DNA of 64,000 nucleotides from Streptomyces sp. R21 (GCF_041051975.1 NZ_CP163435.1:1488001-1552000), one strand, 5' to 3'. Positions 17,089 through 29,142 are shown, numbered from the stretch's first letter. Translations and numbers: made by a program. The notes: generated from the letters alone by a model not told the origin.

Positions 17089-18603
17089 TCACCACTTCCC
17101 GGGCGCGTAGTCCTTCAGGAAGACGCCGTACAGGTCCTCGCCCTGCTCACCACGCACAATTGGATCGTATACCCGCGCCGCGCCGTCGATGAGGTCCAGC
17201 GGGGCATGGAATCCGGCGTCGGCGAGGCGCAGCTTGTCGTAGTGGGGGCGCTCGTCGGTGATCCAGCCGGTGTCGACCGAGGTCATGAGGATGCCGTCGG
17301 TCTGGAACATCTCCTGGCCACTGGTCCGCGTCACCATGTTCATGGCGGCCTTGGCGGCGTTGGTGTTCGGGTGGCCCGCGCCCTTGTAGCCGCGGCCGAA
17401 GACGCCCTCCATCGCCGAGACGTTGACGATGTACGCACGTCCGCTGTCCGTCTGCTTCGCTGCGGCGGCCATGACCGGGCGCAGCGCGCTGATCAGGATG
17501 AACGGCGTCGTGTAGTTGCACAGCTGGGTCTCGAGCAGTTCCACCGGGGAGATCTGCTCGATGGTCTGCACCCAGGTGTTGGTGTCGACGACGTCGGGGA
17601 CCAGGCCGCCCGCGTCGATGGCGGTGCCGTCGAGGTGCCGGGCGACGCTCGCGTTGCCCGCGACCAGGGCGAGGTCGGCGACCTGCTGGGCGTCGAGCCC
17701 GCTGGTGCCCAGCGGCAGCGCGGCGAGGCCGTCGACCGCGCCGGAGTTGAAGGCGCCGATGACGTGATGGGCGGGGAGTTCCCCGGCGGGCAGCGGGGCG
17801 CTCTCGCCGTCGACCAGGGCGGCGTAGGCGGAGGGCAGGCGGCGTACGGTCTGCGTCGCGTTGTTGATCAGGATGTCGAGGGGGCCCGCCTCGGCGACCT
17901 GCTCGGCGAGGGCCACGGCCTGCGCCGGGTCGCGCAGGTCGATGCCGACGACTTCCAGGCGGTGCATCCAGTCCGCCGAGTCGTCCATGGCCTTGAAGCG
18001 GCGGATCGCGTCCTTCGGGAAGCGTGTGGTGATCGTGGTGTGCGCGCCGTCCCGCAGCAGCCGCAGCGCGATGTACATGCCGATCTTCGCGCGGCCACCG
18101 GTGAGCAGCGCACGCTTGCCGGTGAGGTCGGCGCGGGCGTCGCGCTTGGCGCGGTTCAGGGCGGCGCAGTCCTGGCAGAGCTGGTGGTAGAAGTAGTCGA
18201 CCTCCACGTACCGGGTCTTGCAGGTGTAGCAGGAGCGCGGGCGCTGGAGTATCCCCGCGATCTCGCCGGCGTCTGTCACGGACGAGGGCAGCAGCCCCTC
18301 GGTCTCGTCGTCGATGCGCTGGGCGGAGCCGGTCGCGGTGGACTCGGTGACCGCCTTGTCGTGGGCGGTCTTGGCGGCCCGGCGGTCCTGGCGGCGGCGC
18401 TGCTTGACCGTGCGGTAGATGCCCGCGGTGGCGCGGCGCACGGCGATGGCGTCCGGGTGGTCGACGTCGATCTTGTCGAGTTCGTCGAGCACGGCGAGGC
18501 ACGTGGCCAGCCGCTCCGGGTCGATGCCGGGGCCGTACGAGGCCGCCGCCACCTCTGCCGTGTCCACGGCGGGGGTCGCCTGGCTGTCGTCTGTCACCGT
18601 CAT
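17089..18603 (-). CDS. Zinc-ribbon SDR-like protein with altered active site
   Basis: 504 aa, much longer than a usual SDR. Residues 1-120 are a helical N-terminal part; C125, C128, C143 and C146 form a CxxC...CxxC zinc ribbon. The SDR domain starts near 160: nucleotide loop TGGRAKIG (168-175), INNAT (246-250), Ser396 in NVSAM and Lys418. The residue four before the Lys, where classical SDRs have catalytic Tyr, is Thr414 (HPNTNAAK). A long insert of about 80 residues separates the two halves. The gene stands alone with ATG 18603. Reaction unknown; loss of the Tyr makes standard dehydrogenase chemistry doubtful. Confidence 0.82.
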   Translation of the reverse strand: MTVTDDSQATPAVDTAEVAAASYGPGIDPERLATCLAVLDELDKIDVDHPDAIAVRRATAGIYRTVKQRRRQDRRAAKTAHDKAVTESTATGSAQRIDDETEGLLPSSVTDAGEIAGILQRPRSCYTCKTRYVEVDYFYHQLCQDCAALNRAKRDARADLTGKRALLTGGRAKIGMYIALRLLRDGAHTTITTRFPKDAIRRFKAMDDSADWMHRLEVVGIDLRDPAQAVALAEQVAEAGPLDILINNATQTVRRLPSAYAALVDGESAPLPAGELPAHHVIGAFNSGAVDGLAALPLGTSGLDAQQVADLALVAGNASVARHLDGTAIDAGGLVPDVVDTNTWVQTIEQISPVELLETQLCNYTTPFILISALRPVMAAAAKQTDSGRAYIVNVSAMEGVFGRGYKGAGHPNTNAAKAAMNMVTRTSGQEMFQTDGILMTSVDTGWITDERPHYDKLRLADAGFHAPLDLIDGAARVYDPIVRGEQGEDLYGVFLKDYAPGKW

Positions 18604-18750
18604 GGCCGTGTGCCGTTCCTCGGGTTCCGCGCCGCGCTCGAACCGCGCTCGCTTTCGAAGGCGGAATTTTACGGAGCAGGAGGCCGAGGAACCAAACCCG
18701 CCATGATCACCCTGGTCTTGACACCGGTTTCCCGGCAGCGCTCGGCGATC

Positions 18751-20079
18751 TCAGGAGCTGCACGCGGCGAGGAGCCCGGCCACCTCCTTGGTCACCGCGT
18801 CCGCCAGCCGGTCGAGGTCCGGGACGGCCGCGGCGTCGGCGACGAGCCCGTAGTGGACCCGGCCGCGGAAGGTGGAGACGGCGACCGCCAGGGCCTGCCC
18901 GCGGGCCAGCGGGGCGAGCGGGAACACCTCGGTGACGGGGCAGCCGCCGAGCTTCAGGCCGATGCTGGGCAGCGGCACGCTGGTGACGAGGATGTCGAAG
19001 AGCAGCCGGGCCGCCTGGCCGACGACGGGGCCGCCGAGCCGGTGTCCCAGCGGCAGCACGTGGTCGGCGAGCAGCGCGACGGCGCCCGCGCCGCGGTTGG
19101 GTCCAGCGTCCTTGTTGCGGTCCATGGCCGTGCGCACCGTGCGCAGCCGGGCGAGCGGGTCGGGGTCGTCGACCGGAAGCCGTATCAGGTAGCCGGAGAG
19201 CGAGTTGCCCTGCGGGTGCGCGGTGCGCGGGCGGCGCTTGGAGACGGGGATCAGGGCGCGGGGGGCGACCCCGTCGCTGCTGTCGCCGCGCTCGTCGAGC
19301 CAGCGGCGCAGGGCGCCCGCGACGACGGCGATGAGGACGTCGTTGACGGTGCCGCCCTCGGTCTTGCGGATCCGGTGCACCTCGTCGAGGTCGACGACCA
19401 CGCCTGCGGTGCGGCGGGTGCCGGTGGGCTCGGAGGTCAGCGCGGGCGAGGAGCGTACGTCCCAGGTGGCGCGGGCGACGGAGGTGCCGATGTCGAGGGC
19501 GCGGCCCACGTCGGAGAGGGTGCCGCGGACCAGGCCCGGCAGCTTGCGCACGTCGGGCAGGAAGCTGCGCGGCGGCTCGGCGGGGCGCGGCCGGGGCTCG
19601 GGCATGTCCATCGGGTCCATCAGCGCGGCGGCGAGCATCAGCGCGCGCAGTCCGTCGGCCAGCGCGTGGTGGAACTTGAACAGCACGGCGAACGACGTGC
19701 CGTCCTCGCCGGGCAGCACATGCGCCTCCCACGGCGGGCGCCCCCGCTCCAGCGGGCGTTCCATCAGACGGCCCGCGACGGCGTGGAAGTCGGCGGTCGG
19801 CGCGTGCAGCCGTACGTGCTGGAGCGGATCGAAGTCGGGGGCGGGCTCCCGGGTCGCGCCGCCGAAGGCCAGCGGGAGGAGCGGCTGCCAGACGTCGCGG
19901 ATGCGCATGCGCAGTCCGGGCACCGCGGCGGCTCGGGCCGCGAGCAGGTCGGCGGCGTGCGCCCCCGCGGTGGGCGAGTGGGCCGAGAAGACACCGAGTG
20001 CGCCCAGGTGCATCGGGTGTTCGGCGGACTCGATGTTCCAGAACGCCAGGTCGAGTGGTGCGAGCAGGTCGGAAGTCAA
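18751..20079 (-). CDS. Wax ester synthase / diacylglycerol acyltransferase family
   Basis: 442 aa O-acyltransferase joining acyl-CoA to an alcohol or diacylglycerol, for wax ester or triacylglycerol storage. The catalytic HHxxxDG is present as HHALADG at residues 137-143, and the N-terminus SPLDLAFW-type opening (LAPLDLAFWNIES) is family-typical. I placed the start at TTG 20079 because the open frame further upstream is not protein-like and overlaps the promoter of the divergent GNAT gene; the ribosome site (GAGAG) is modest. Actinomycetes often carry several paralogues; which lipid this one makes cannot be told. Confidence 0.88.
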   Translation of the reverse strand: MTSDLLAPLDLAFWNIESAEHPMHLGALGVFSAHSPTAGAHAADLLAARAAAVPGLRMRIRDVWQPLLPLAFGGATREPAPDFDPLQHVRLHAPTADFHAVAGRLMERPLERGRPPWEAHVLPGEDGTSFAVLFKFHHALADGLRALMLAAALMDPMDMPEPRPRPAEPPRSFLPDVRKLPGLVRGTLSDVGRALDIGTSVARATWDVRSSPALTSEPTGTRRTAGVVVDLDEVHRIRKTEGGTVNDVLIAVVAGALRRWLDERGDSSDGVAPRALIPVSKRRPRTAHPQGNSLSGYLIRLPVDDPDPLARLRTVRTAMDRNKDAGPNRGAGAVALLADHVLPLGHRLGGPVVGQAARLLFDILVTSVPLPSIGLKLGGCPVTEVFPLAPLARGQALAVAVSTFRGRVHYGLVADAAAVPDLDRLADAVTKEVAGLLAACSS

Positions 20080-20292
20080 AGGCTTGCTCTCGCGTCGACG
20101 ACGGGTGAGCAAGCAGTCAACCGCCGACAACCGATTACGGTCAAGTACGATCAAGCTACGCACAGTTAACAGCAGATTAAGTCCAGCTACCACGAAACGG
20201 GCGTGACGCGCGGGGCAGGTGAGGTCGGTTCGGGCCGCCGAGCAGCTCCTGGACGTGTCTGAACTCTCATCCGGTCGATTAGCATCGCGATC

Positions 20293-20745
20293 ATGGCGGA
20301 CTGGAAGTTTCGGCCGGCTTCGGCGGCGGACGCCGACATGGTGGCCGAATTGCGGGCCGTGGTGATGCGGGCCGATCTGGAGCGGCTGGGGCGCTACGAC
20401 GAGCGGCGGGTGCGGCAGCGGCTGCGGGACGGGTTCGTGCCGGCGCACACCTGGGTGATCGAGGTGGCCGGCGCGTTCGCCGGCTGTGTGGCGCTGCGGC
20501 CGGCCGAGGACGCCCACTGGCTGGAGCACTTCTATCTGGCCCCGCACCTCCAGGGCAGCGGTATCGGCTCCGCCGTGCTGCGCGCGCTGTGGGAGCCCCA
20601 CGACCGCGACGGCATCCGGGTCCGGCTGAACGTGCTTCAGGGCAGCCCCGCCCGGCGCCTGTACGAACGGCACGGATTCACGGTCGAGACCGAGGACGCC
20701 GTGGACGTGTTCATGGTGCGCGAGCCGTCCGCGCTCGCACCCTGA
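20293..20745 (+). CDS. GNAT family N-acetyltransferase
   Basis: 150 aa acetyl-CoA-dependent acyltransferase. The acetyl-CoA pyrophosphate loop is LQGSGIGSAVL near residue 82, and the C-terminal ARRLYERHGF strand-helix is typical. Divergent from the acyltransferase; convergent with glgC, whose stop lies 15 bases beyond. Substrate unknown. Confidence 0.9.
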   Translation: MADWKFRPASAADADMVAELRAVVMRADLERLGRYDERRVRQRLRDGFVPAHTWVIEVAGAFAGCVALRPAEDAHWLEHFYLAPHLQGSGIGSAVLRALWEPHDRDGIRVRLNVLQGSPARRLYERHGFTVETEDAVDVFMVREPSALAP

Positions 20746-20760
20746 GCACCGCTTCCCAGG

Positions 20761-21981
20761 TCACGAGACCTGCTGCCCCTTGCCCAGCGCGATCACTCCG
20801 CCCTTCGACACCGTGTACAGCTCGGCGTCCCGGTCCGGGTTGACGCCGATCGTCGCGCCCGGCGGCACCTCGACGTTCTTGTCGAGGACCGCGCCCCGCA
20901 CCACCGCGCCCCGCCCTATGCGGACGTTGTCGTGCAGCACCGAGCCCTGGACGACGGCGCCCGGATCGACCAGCACGCCCGGCGAGAGCACCGACCGGGA
21001 GACCTGGCCCCGGACGAGGCAGCCCGCGCTGATGATCGACTCGGTGGCGATGCCACCCGCGTTGAAGCGGGCCGGCGACAGCTGCCCGGAGTGGGTGTAG
21101 ATGGGCCACTGGCGGTTGTACAGGTTGAAGGCCGGGCGTTCCGCGATCAGGTCCATGTGGGCGTCGTAGTACGCGTCGAGGGTGCCGACGTCGCGCCAGT
21201 AGCCCTGGTCGCGGCTGGTCTCGCCGGGCACATGGTTCTCGCTGAAGTCGTACAGCTGCGCCTCGCCCCGGTCGGTGAGCGTCGGCAGGATCGAACCCCC
21301 CATGTCGTGCACGGAGTTGGGGTCCTCGGCATCGCGCTGGAGGGCCTCGATCAGGGCCTTGGTGCTGAAGATGTAGTTGCCCATCGAGGCGAAGACACAC
21401 TCGGGGTCGTCCGGCAGACCCGGCGGGTCGGCGGGCTTCTCCAGGAAGCCCTGCACGGCCCGGCCGTCGGAGCCCGGGCTGATCACGCCGAAGGACGAGG
21501 ACTCGCCGCGCGGCACCCGTATGCCGGCCACCGTCACCCCCGCGCCGCCCTCGATGTGCTGGGCGAGCATCTGCCGCGGGTCCATGCGGTAGACGTGGTC
21601 GGCGCCGAACACCGCTACGTAGTCGGGCTGTTCGTCGTGGATGAGGTTGAGCGACTGGAGGATCGCGTCGGCGCTGCCCAGGTACCAGCGCGGCCCGAGG
21701 CGCTGCTGCGCGGGGACCGGGGTGACGTAGTTGCCCAGCAGGCTGGACATCCGCCAGGTCGTCGTCACATGCCGGTCCAGCGAGTGCGACTTGTACTGCG
21801 TGAGGACGCAGATGCGCAGGACGTCGGCGTTGACGAGGTTGGAGAGCACGAAGTCGACGAGGCGATACGTTCCGCCGAAGGTGACCGCGGGTTTGGCGCG
21901 GTCGGCGGTGAGGGGCATGAGCCGCTTGCCCTCTCCTCCCGCCAGTACGATTCCCAGCACCGAAGGTCCACCGCGCCGCAT
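20761..21981 (-). CDS. glgC: Glucose-1-phosphate adenylyltransferase
   Basis: Makes ADP-glucose from glucose-1-phosphate and ATP. 406 aa, normal length. The N-terminal signature [20 protein letters not shown] and the sugar-binding EKPADP region are present, followed by a left-handed beta-helix C-terminus. It lies downstream of the GT4 glycosyltransferase gene (109 bases) on the same strand, so ADP-glucose made here can feed maltose-1-phosphate synthesis. Start ATG 21981. Confidence 0.96.
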   Translation of the reverse strand: MRRGGPSVLGIVLAGGEGKRLMPLTADRAKPAVTFGGTYRLVDFVLSNLVNADVLRICVLTQYKSHSLDRHVTTTWRMSSLLGNYVTPVPAQQRLGPRWYLGSADAILQSLNLIHDEQPDYVAVFGADHVYRMDPRQMLAQHIEGGAGVTVAGIRVPRGESSSFGVISPGSDGRAVQGFLEKPADPPGLPDDPECVFASMGNYIFSTKALIEALQRDAEDPNSVHDMGGSILPTLTDRGEAQLYDFSENHVPGETSRDQGYWRDVGTLDAYYDAHMDLIAERPAFNLYNRQWPIYTHSGQLSPARFNAGGIATESIISAGCLVRGQVSRSVLSPGVLVDPGAVVQGSVLHDNVRIGRGAVVRGAVLDKNVEVPPGATIGVNPDRDAELYTVSKGGVIALGKGQQVS

Positions 21982-22090
21982 GCCGCCGCCCCTCTACGCC
22001 CGCTCTCGCCGCGCCCGACTGCGGGGCCCGGCCGCTGTTTCCGAAATGCGCCTGTCCTATGGCTACCCCGGTCGTCCGCGTGTCCGACGG

Positions 22091-23254
22091 CTACCCCGGT
22101 TTGAGGATCTCCTCGTACAACTGGACGGTGCGCCGCGCCACCGCGTCCCAGCCGAACTCCTGCACCGCGCGCTCCCGTCCGGCCTCGCCCATGCGCCGGG
22201 CGGCCTCCGGATCGGCGAGCAGCGCGTCGAGAGTGCGCGCGAGGTGCGCCTCGAAGTCGTCGTCGACGTCCACGAGCAGGCCGGTGCGGCCGTCGTCGAC
22301 GACCTCGGGGATGCCGCCGACCCGCGAGGCGACCACGGCCGTGCCGCACGCCATCGCCTCCAGGTTGACGATGCCCAGCGGTTCGTACACCGAGGGGCAC
22401 ACGAACACCGTGGCGTGCGTGAGGAGTTGGATCACATCCGGGCGCGGCAGCATCTGCGGGATCCAGTGCACTCCCTCGCGTACGCCGCTCAGCTCCTGGT
22501 AGAGATCGCGGAACTCCCGGTCGATCTCCGGGGTGTCGGGGGCGCCCGCGCAGAGCACCACCTGGACGTCCGGGTCGATGTCCCGCACCGCGCGCAGCAG
22601 ATGGGGCACGCCCTTCTGCCGGGTGATGCGGCCGACGAACAGGACGTACGGGCGGTCGGCGTCGAGGCCGATGCGGGCGAGGACGTCCGTGCCGAGGTCC
22701 GGCTGGTAGAGGGCGGTGTCGATGCCGTTGTGGACGACACGCACCTTCGCCGGGTCCAGGGCCGGGTAGCAGGTGAGGATGTCCTCGCGCATGGCTCCGG
22801 ATACGGCGATCACCGCGTCCGCGGCTTCGATCGCGGTGCGCTCGGCCCAGCTGGACAGGGCGTAGCCGCCGCCGAGTTGCTCGGCCTTCCAGGGGCGCAG
22901 CGGCTCCAGCGAGTGGGCGGTCATCACGTGCGGGATACCGTGCAGCAGCTTGCCGAAGTGGCCGGCGAGGTTGGCGTACCAGGTGTGCGAGTGGACGAGC
23001 TCGCGGCCTTCGAGACCGGCCGCGACGGAGAGGTCCACGGAGAAGGTGCGCAGCGCGTCGTTGGCGCCGTCGAGAGCGGACCAGGGCCGGTGGCGGACGA
23101 CGCCGGCTGCGCGCTCCGACGCGGTGGCCTCGCCCCAGCAGTGCACGTCCAGGTCCGTCAGAGAGCGCAACTCCCGGGCGAGGAACTCGACATGGACCCC
23201 CGCGCCGCCGTACACATCAGGCGGATACTCCCGGGTCAGCAGTCCCACTCGCAC
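22091..23254 (-). CDS. glgM: GT4 alpha-maltose-1-phosphate synthase (GlgM/GlgA type)
   Basis: 387 aa, the same length as the mycobacterial GlgM (first named GlgA). That enzyme joins ADP-glucose and glucose-1-phosphate to give maltose-1-phosphate for GlgE. Sequence begins VRVGLLTREYPPDVYGGAGVH, has the GT4 donor-site block FVGRITRQKG near residue 205 and ending EPLGIVNLEAMACG near 305. Start is GTG 23254 behind a G-rich site. Pairing with glgC supports the GlgM role. Classical GT5 glycogen synthases are longer and different. It could still be a general ADP-glucose glycosyltransferase. Confidence 0.88.
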   Translation of the reverse strand: MRVGLLTREYPPDVYGGAGVHVEFLARELRSLTDLDVHCWGEATASERAAGVVRHRPWSALDGANDALRTFSVDLSVAAGLEGRELVHSHTWYANLAGHFGKLLHGIPHVMTAHSLEPLRPWKAEQLGGGYALSSWAERTAIEAADAVIAVSGAMREDILTCYPALDPAKVRVVHNGIDTALYQPDLGTDVLARIGLDADRPYVLFVGRITRQKGVPHLLRAVRDIDPDVQVVLCAGAPDTPEIDREFRDLYQELSGVREGVHWIPQMLPRPDVIQLLTHATVFVCPSVYEPLGIVNLEAMACGTAVVASRVGGIPEVVDDGRTGLLVDVDDDFEAHLARTLDALLADPEAARRMGEAGRERAVQEFGWDAVARRTVQLYEEILKPG

Positions 23255-23299
23255 CAAGAACCCCCCGTCATAGCGGCTGGTTCTCTTCATGGTCACCCA

Positions 23300-23332
23300 G
23301 ATGGGGCGGCGGGGGAAGACCGCCGCCCCATC
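23300..23332 (-). terminator. Terminator behind the FhuF-like operon
   Basis: Thirteen-base perfect stem (23300-23312 with 23320-23332), seven-base loop, 30 bases past the stop of the 114-aa gene and before glgM. Confidence 0.7.
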
Positions 23333-23361
23333 CGGTGGACCGGGGAGGGCACGCCGCACGA

Positions 23362-23706
23362 TCAGTCGAAGGCGTCCGTCATGCAGTCAAAGCGGCATCC
23401 CCGCACCTCGTAGCGCTGCCGCAGCGCCGCGGCAGCCTCTCTCCGCGAGCCGCAGGGGTGCCCGAAGTGCCGGTGCGCCGTGCTGAGTACGTCATCGACG
23501 CGGACGATGACCGGCTCGTCGGGTGCGGCGCTGCGGCGCGCCGCGTCGATGGCCAGGTCCGCGGAACGCCGAAGATGGCGGGAATGCTCCCGCGCGAGCG
23601 CCGCCCGTGCCCGCTGCGCCGACAGCGGCCGCACGGCCCGCCCCTGCCACAGCATGCCTGCCGCGACGAACACCATGCCGAGAGCGATGAATTCAGTGCC
23701 GTTCAT
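23362..23706 (-). CDS. Small membrane-anchored protein next to FhuF-like gene
   Basis: 114 aa. Residues 5-20 are hydrophobic (FIALGMVFVAAGMLW), the rest is Arg/Ala-rich and soluble, with Cys near the C-terminus (HPCGS and GCRFDC). ATG 23706 lies inside the end of the FhuF-like gene (14-base overlap), so the two are translationally coupled. Function unknown; the shared operon suggests a role with iron or redox chemistry. A longer frame upstream is a shadow. Confidence 0.75.
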   Translation of the reverse strand: MNGTEFIALGMVFVAAGMLWQGRAVRPLSAQRARAALAREHSRHLRRSADLAIDAARRSAAPDEPVIVRVDDVLSTAHRHFGHPCGSRREAAAALRQRYEVRGCRFDCMTDAFD

Positions 23707-24433
23707 CGGGGCCCTCCCTCCGCGTCGGCGGGCGATCGAAGCAGCAGTCGCCGCACAGGCCGCCGCCGGGCAGGCGGTAGTAGAGGCAGCAGCTGCGGCG
23801 ACGGCCGGTGGCGGGGTCGAGGGTATCGGCGAGGTCTGGGTGGGAGAACAGGCCGGCGGCGATCCCGCGAGCCCGGTCCGCCACATCCGTACGGCCGCCT
23901 GCCCGGGCCCAGCGGTCGAGCTGGCGCACGGCACCGGCCAGGGCGGAGCCCGCGTTGCCCCGCAGCAGCCCCGCCGAGATGCCGTAACGGGAGCGCAGGG
24001 CCGCCGCCAACGGGACGAGATGACCTTCCCGTACGACCTCGTCGATCGCCGAGGCGGGCAGCATGCGCACCTCGGCGAGCCACAGGTCGTCGGGGGCGCC
24101 GGCGTCCGGATCCCAGTGCAGCAGCCCTGGTTCGAGGTCGGGCACGTGGCCGCACAGCGCGGCGGAGCCGAGCGCGATCGACCACAGCCGGGCCGCCAGT
24201 GCCTGGTGGGCGATCGAGGCCGCGATCCGGTCCTCCGGGGCCCGCAGACTCAACGCGACCTTCCGGACTCGGAAAGTTATCGGATCCGCGTAAACATCCC
24301 CGTACGGGTCGATTCGAGCCGCCGTGTAGGCCTTCTTTAGCGTTGCTTGAGTTCCGCGTGTCGATACTGCCGTGCGTAGTACGAAGAAGCCGCCGAGCGG
24401 TTCGAGTGCTGCGAGATCCGGGTCGAGGTCCAC
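23693..24433 (-). CDS. FhuF-like (2Fe-2S) ferric reductase family protein
   Basis: About 246 aa. The C-terminal Cys cluster CCLYYRLPGGGLCGDCC matches the C-C-x(10)-C-x(2)-C iron-sulfur site of FhuF, which reduces iron in siderophore complexes. The rest is the poorly conserved FhuF helical body. The start is uncertain: GTG 24433 (VDLDPDLAAL) or TTG 24451; neither has a clear ribosome site. No iron box of the DmdR type is obvious. Coupled to a small downstream membrane-anchored protein. Confidence 0.8.
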   Translation of the reverse strand: MDLDPDLAALEPLGGFFVLRTAVSTRGTQATLKKAYTAARIDPYGDVYADPITFRVRKVALSLRAPEDRIAASIAHQALAARLWSIALGSAALCGHVPDLEPGLLHWDPDAGAPDDLWLAEVRMLPASAIDEVVREGHLVPLAAALRSRYGISAGLLRGNAGSALAGAVRQLDRWARAGGRTDVADRARGIAAGLFSHPDLADTLDPATGRRRSCCLYYRLPGGGLCGDCCFDRPPTRREGPDERH

Positions 24434-24661
24434 GAAGAGCAGTAGTACCAAGCCCCCTAGGGGTTTCCTCCAGCGGGCCCGGCCGGGGTGTCACCCACCC
24501 TGGGGAGGACGAGCCGCGTGTCCTACTCCATCGGCAGTAGGACCCAATGCCTGCTCAGGTACGACGACGTGAAGGAATTCGAAGGGCATCGTTATTGCTA
24601 TGCAAGCCGACCGTTCGTCGCATCGGGCACCCCGCCCACGCCGTTCGCAGAGGAGGGACAT

Positions 24662-27370
<2,709 letters not shown>

Positions 27371-28810
27371 ATGAGCACTTCAGCCCAGATCGGCGTCACG
27401 GGACTCGCGGTGATGGGGCGCAACCTCGCCCGCAACTTCGCCCGCAACGGATACGCGGTCGCCGTGCACAACCGCACGGCGGCGAAGACGCACGCTCTCG
27501 TGGAGGAGTTCGGCGGAGAGGGCACGTTCGTGGCGGCCGAGACCGCCAAGGAGTTCGTGGCCGCGCTGGAGCGCCCGCGCCGCCTGGTGATCATGGTGAA
27601 GGCCGGCGAGCCGACCGACGCGGTCATCCAGGAGTTCGCGCCGCTCCTGGAGCCCGGCGACATGATCATCGACGGCGGCAACGCCCACTTCGCGGACACC
27701 CGCCGCCGCGAGCGCTCCCTGCGCGAGCAGGGCATCCACTTCGTCGGCACCGGTGTCTCCGGCGGCGAGGAGGGCGCACTGCTCGGGCCGAGCATCATGC
27801 CGGGCGGCTCGCCGGAGTCGTACGAATCCCTCGGTCCGATGCTGGAGAAGATCTCCGCGAAGGCGGCGGACGGGGCTCCGTGCGTGACGCACGTCGGTCC
27901 CGACGGCGCCGGCCACTTCGTGAAGATGGTGCACAACGGCATCGAGTACGCCGACATGCAGCTGATCGGCGAGGCCTACCAGCTGCTGCGCGACGTGGCG
28001 GGCTACTCCCCCGCGCAGATCGCCGACATCTTCCGCACCTGGAACACCGGCCGGCTCGACTCCTACCTGATCGAGATCACCGCCGAGGTCCTCTCCCACG
28101 TGGACGCGGCGACGGGCAAGCCGTTCGTGGACGTCGTCCAGGACCGGGCCGAGCAGAAGGGCACCGGCCGCTGGACCGTGCAGATCGCGCTCGACCTGGG
28201 CGTGCCGGTGTCCGGCATCGCGGAGGCGGTCTTCGCCCGCTCCCTGTCCGGGCACGCCGCGCTGCGCGAGGCCTCCAGCGGGCTCGCCGGGCCGAAGGCG
28301 TCGCCGCTCGGCGAGTCGGAGGCGGCGGCGTTCGCCGACCGCGTGGAGCAGGCGCTGTACGCCTCGAAGATCGTGTCGTACACGCAGGGCTTCCACGAGA
28401 TCACCGCGGGCAGCGACGAGTACGAGTGGAACATCGACCTCGGCTCCGTCGCCTCCATCTGGCGCGGCGGCTGCATCATCCGCGCCGCGTTCCTCGACCG
28501 GATCCGGGCGGCGTACGACGCCAGGCCCGACCTGCCGAGCCTGCTGTCCGACGACACCTTCGCGCAGGAGATCGCCGCCGCGCAGGACGACTGGCGCGAG
28601 GTCCTGGTCGCCGCCACCCGCCAGGGCGTCCCCACGCCCGGCTTCTCGGCGGCCCTGGCCTACTACGACGCCCTGCGCGCCGAGCGCCTGCCCGCCGCAC
28701 TCACCCAGGGCCAGCGGGACTTCTTCGGGGCGCACACCTACCGCCGTACGGACCGCGAGGGCTCGTTCCACACGCTGTGGGGCGGGGACCGCTCCGAGGT
28801 CGAGAGCTAG
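27371..28810 (+). CDS. gnd: 6-phosphogluconate dehydrogenase, decarboxylating
   Basis: Oxidises 6-phosphogluconate to ribulose-5-phosphate, yielding NADPH and CO2 in the pentose phosphate pathway. 479 aa, the long form. NADP loop GLAVMGRNLA at the N-terminus, substrate block SGGEEGALLGPSIMPGG near residue 130, and catalytic Lys/His region GAGHFVKMVHNGIEY near 180. ATG 27371 follows TATAGGAG with good spacing. Streptomyces often has a second paralogue. Ends at a strong terminator. Confidence 0.97.
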   Translation: MSTSAQIGVTGLAVMGRNLARNFARNGYAVAVHNRTAAKTHALVEEFGGEGTFVAAETAKEFVAALERPRRLVIMVKAGEPTDAVIQEFAPLLEPGDMIIDGGNAHFADTRRRERSLREQGIHFVGTGVSGGEEGALLGPSIMPGGSPESYESLGPMLEKISAKAADGAPCVTHVGPDGAGHFVKMVHNGIEYADMQLIGEAYQLLRDVAGYSPAQIADIFRTWNTGRLDSYLIEITAEVLSHVDAATGKPFVDVVQDRAEQKGTGRWTVQIALDLGVPVSGIAEAVFARSLSGHAALREASSGLAGPKASPLGESEAAAFADRVEQALYASKIVSYTQGFHEITAGSDEYEWNIDLGSVASIWRGGCIIRAAFLDRIRAAYDARPDLPSLLSDDTFAQEIAAAQDDWREVLVAATRQGVPTPGFSAALAYYDALRAERLPAALTQGQRDFFGAHTYRRTDREGSFHTLWGGDRSEVES

Positions 28811-28824
28811 TCAGGCCGCATGGC

Positions 28825-28860
28825 GGTGGCCCGGTGCGCGCACTGCCGCACCGGGCCACC
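28825..28860 (+). terminator. gnd terminator
   Basis: Fourteen perfectly paired bases (28825-28838 with 28847-28860), eight-base loop, 14 bases after the gnd stop. No U-tract. Confidence 0.85.
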
Positions 28861-28874
28861 GTCATGTTCCTGCC

Positions 28875-28926
28875 CGCTCTACGACGTGGCTCTATGACGT
28901 CGGTCTACGGCGTCGCTCTACGACAT
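28875..28926. repeat. Four degenerate 13-14 base tandem repeats
   Basis: The unit CTCTACGACGTNG appears four times with small changes between the gnd terminator and the stop of the proline-rich gene. The last copy includes that gene's stop codon. Purpose unknown; likely slippage-derived. Confidence 0.55.
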
Positions 28927-29142
28927 AGGTCCCGGCTGGGGATTCGGTTCGGGTACCGGATCGGGCCCCGGCGGTTTCGGGACCGGTGACGGTGACGGCT
29001 CGGGTCCCGGTTTCGGCGTCGGCGGCGGGCCGGGCCGCGGGGGCGATGGCGGCTGCGGAGTCGGGGTCGGGAAGGGTTGCGGGTCGGGGGTCGGTCCCGG
29101 GGTGGGGCCGGGCGGTACGGGGTCGGGGTACGGGTCGGTCAT
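28918..29142 (-). CDS. Small proline-rich repeat protein
   Basis: 74 aa, almost half proline, built of P-x-P and PGP steps with Asp, Thr, Ser and Gln between (TPGPTPDPQPFPTPTPQ). The strong ribosome site GGAGGA ahead of ATG 29142 argues it is translated. No signal peptide or domain; expected to be an extended polyproline-type chain. Ends directly in the tandem repeats at 28875-28926. Function unknown. Confidence 0.6.
   Translation of the reverse strand: MTDPYPDPVPPGPTPGPTPDPQPFPTPTPQPPSPPRPGPPPTPKPGPEPSPSPVPKPPGPDPVPEPNPQPGPMS

Noticed and set aside
24454..24463. CCCCTAGGGG palindrome before the FhuF-like gene as CsoR site
   Set aside because: Lacks the flanking TA pairs and symmetry beyond ten bases; too short in this GC range.
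28875..28926. CRISPR-like short repeats
   Set aside because: Adjacent degenerate units with no spacers and no cas genes.
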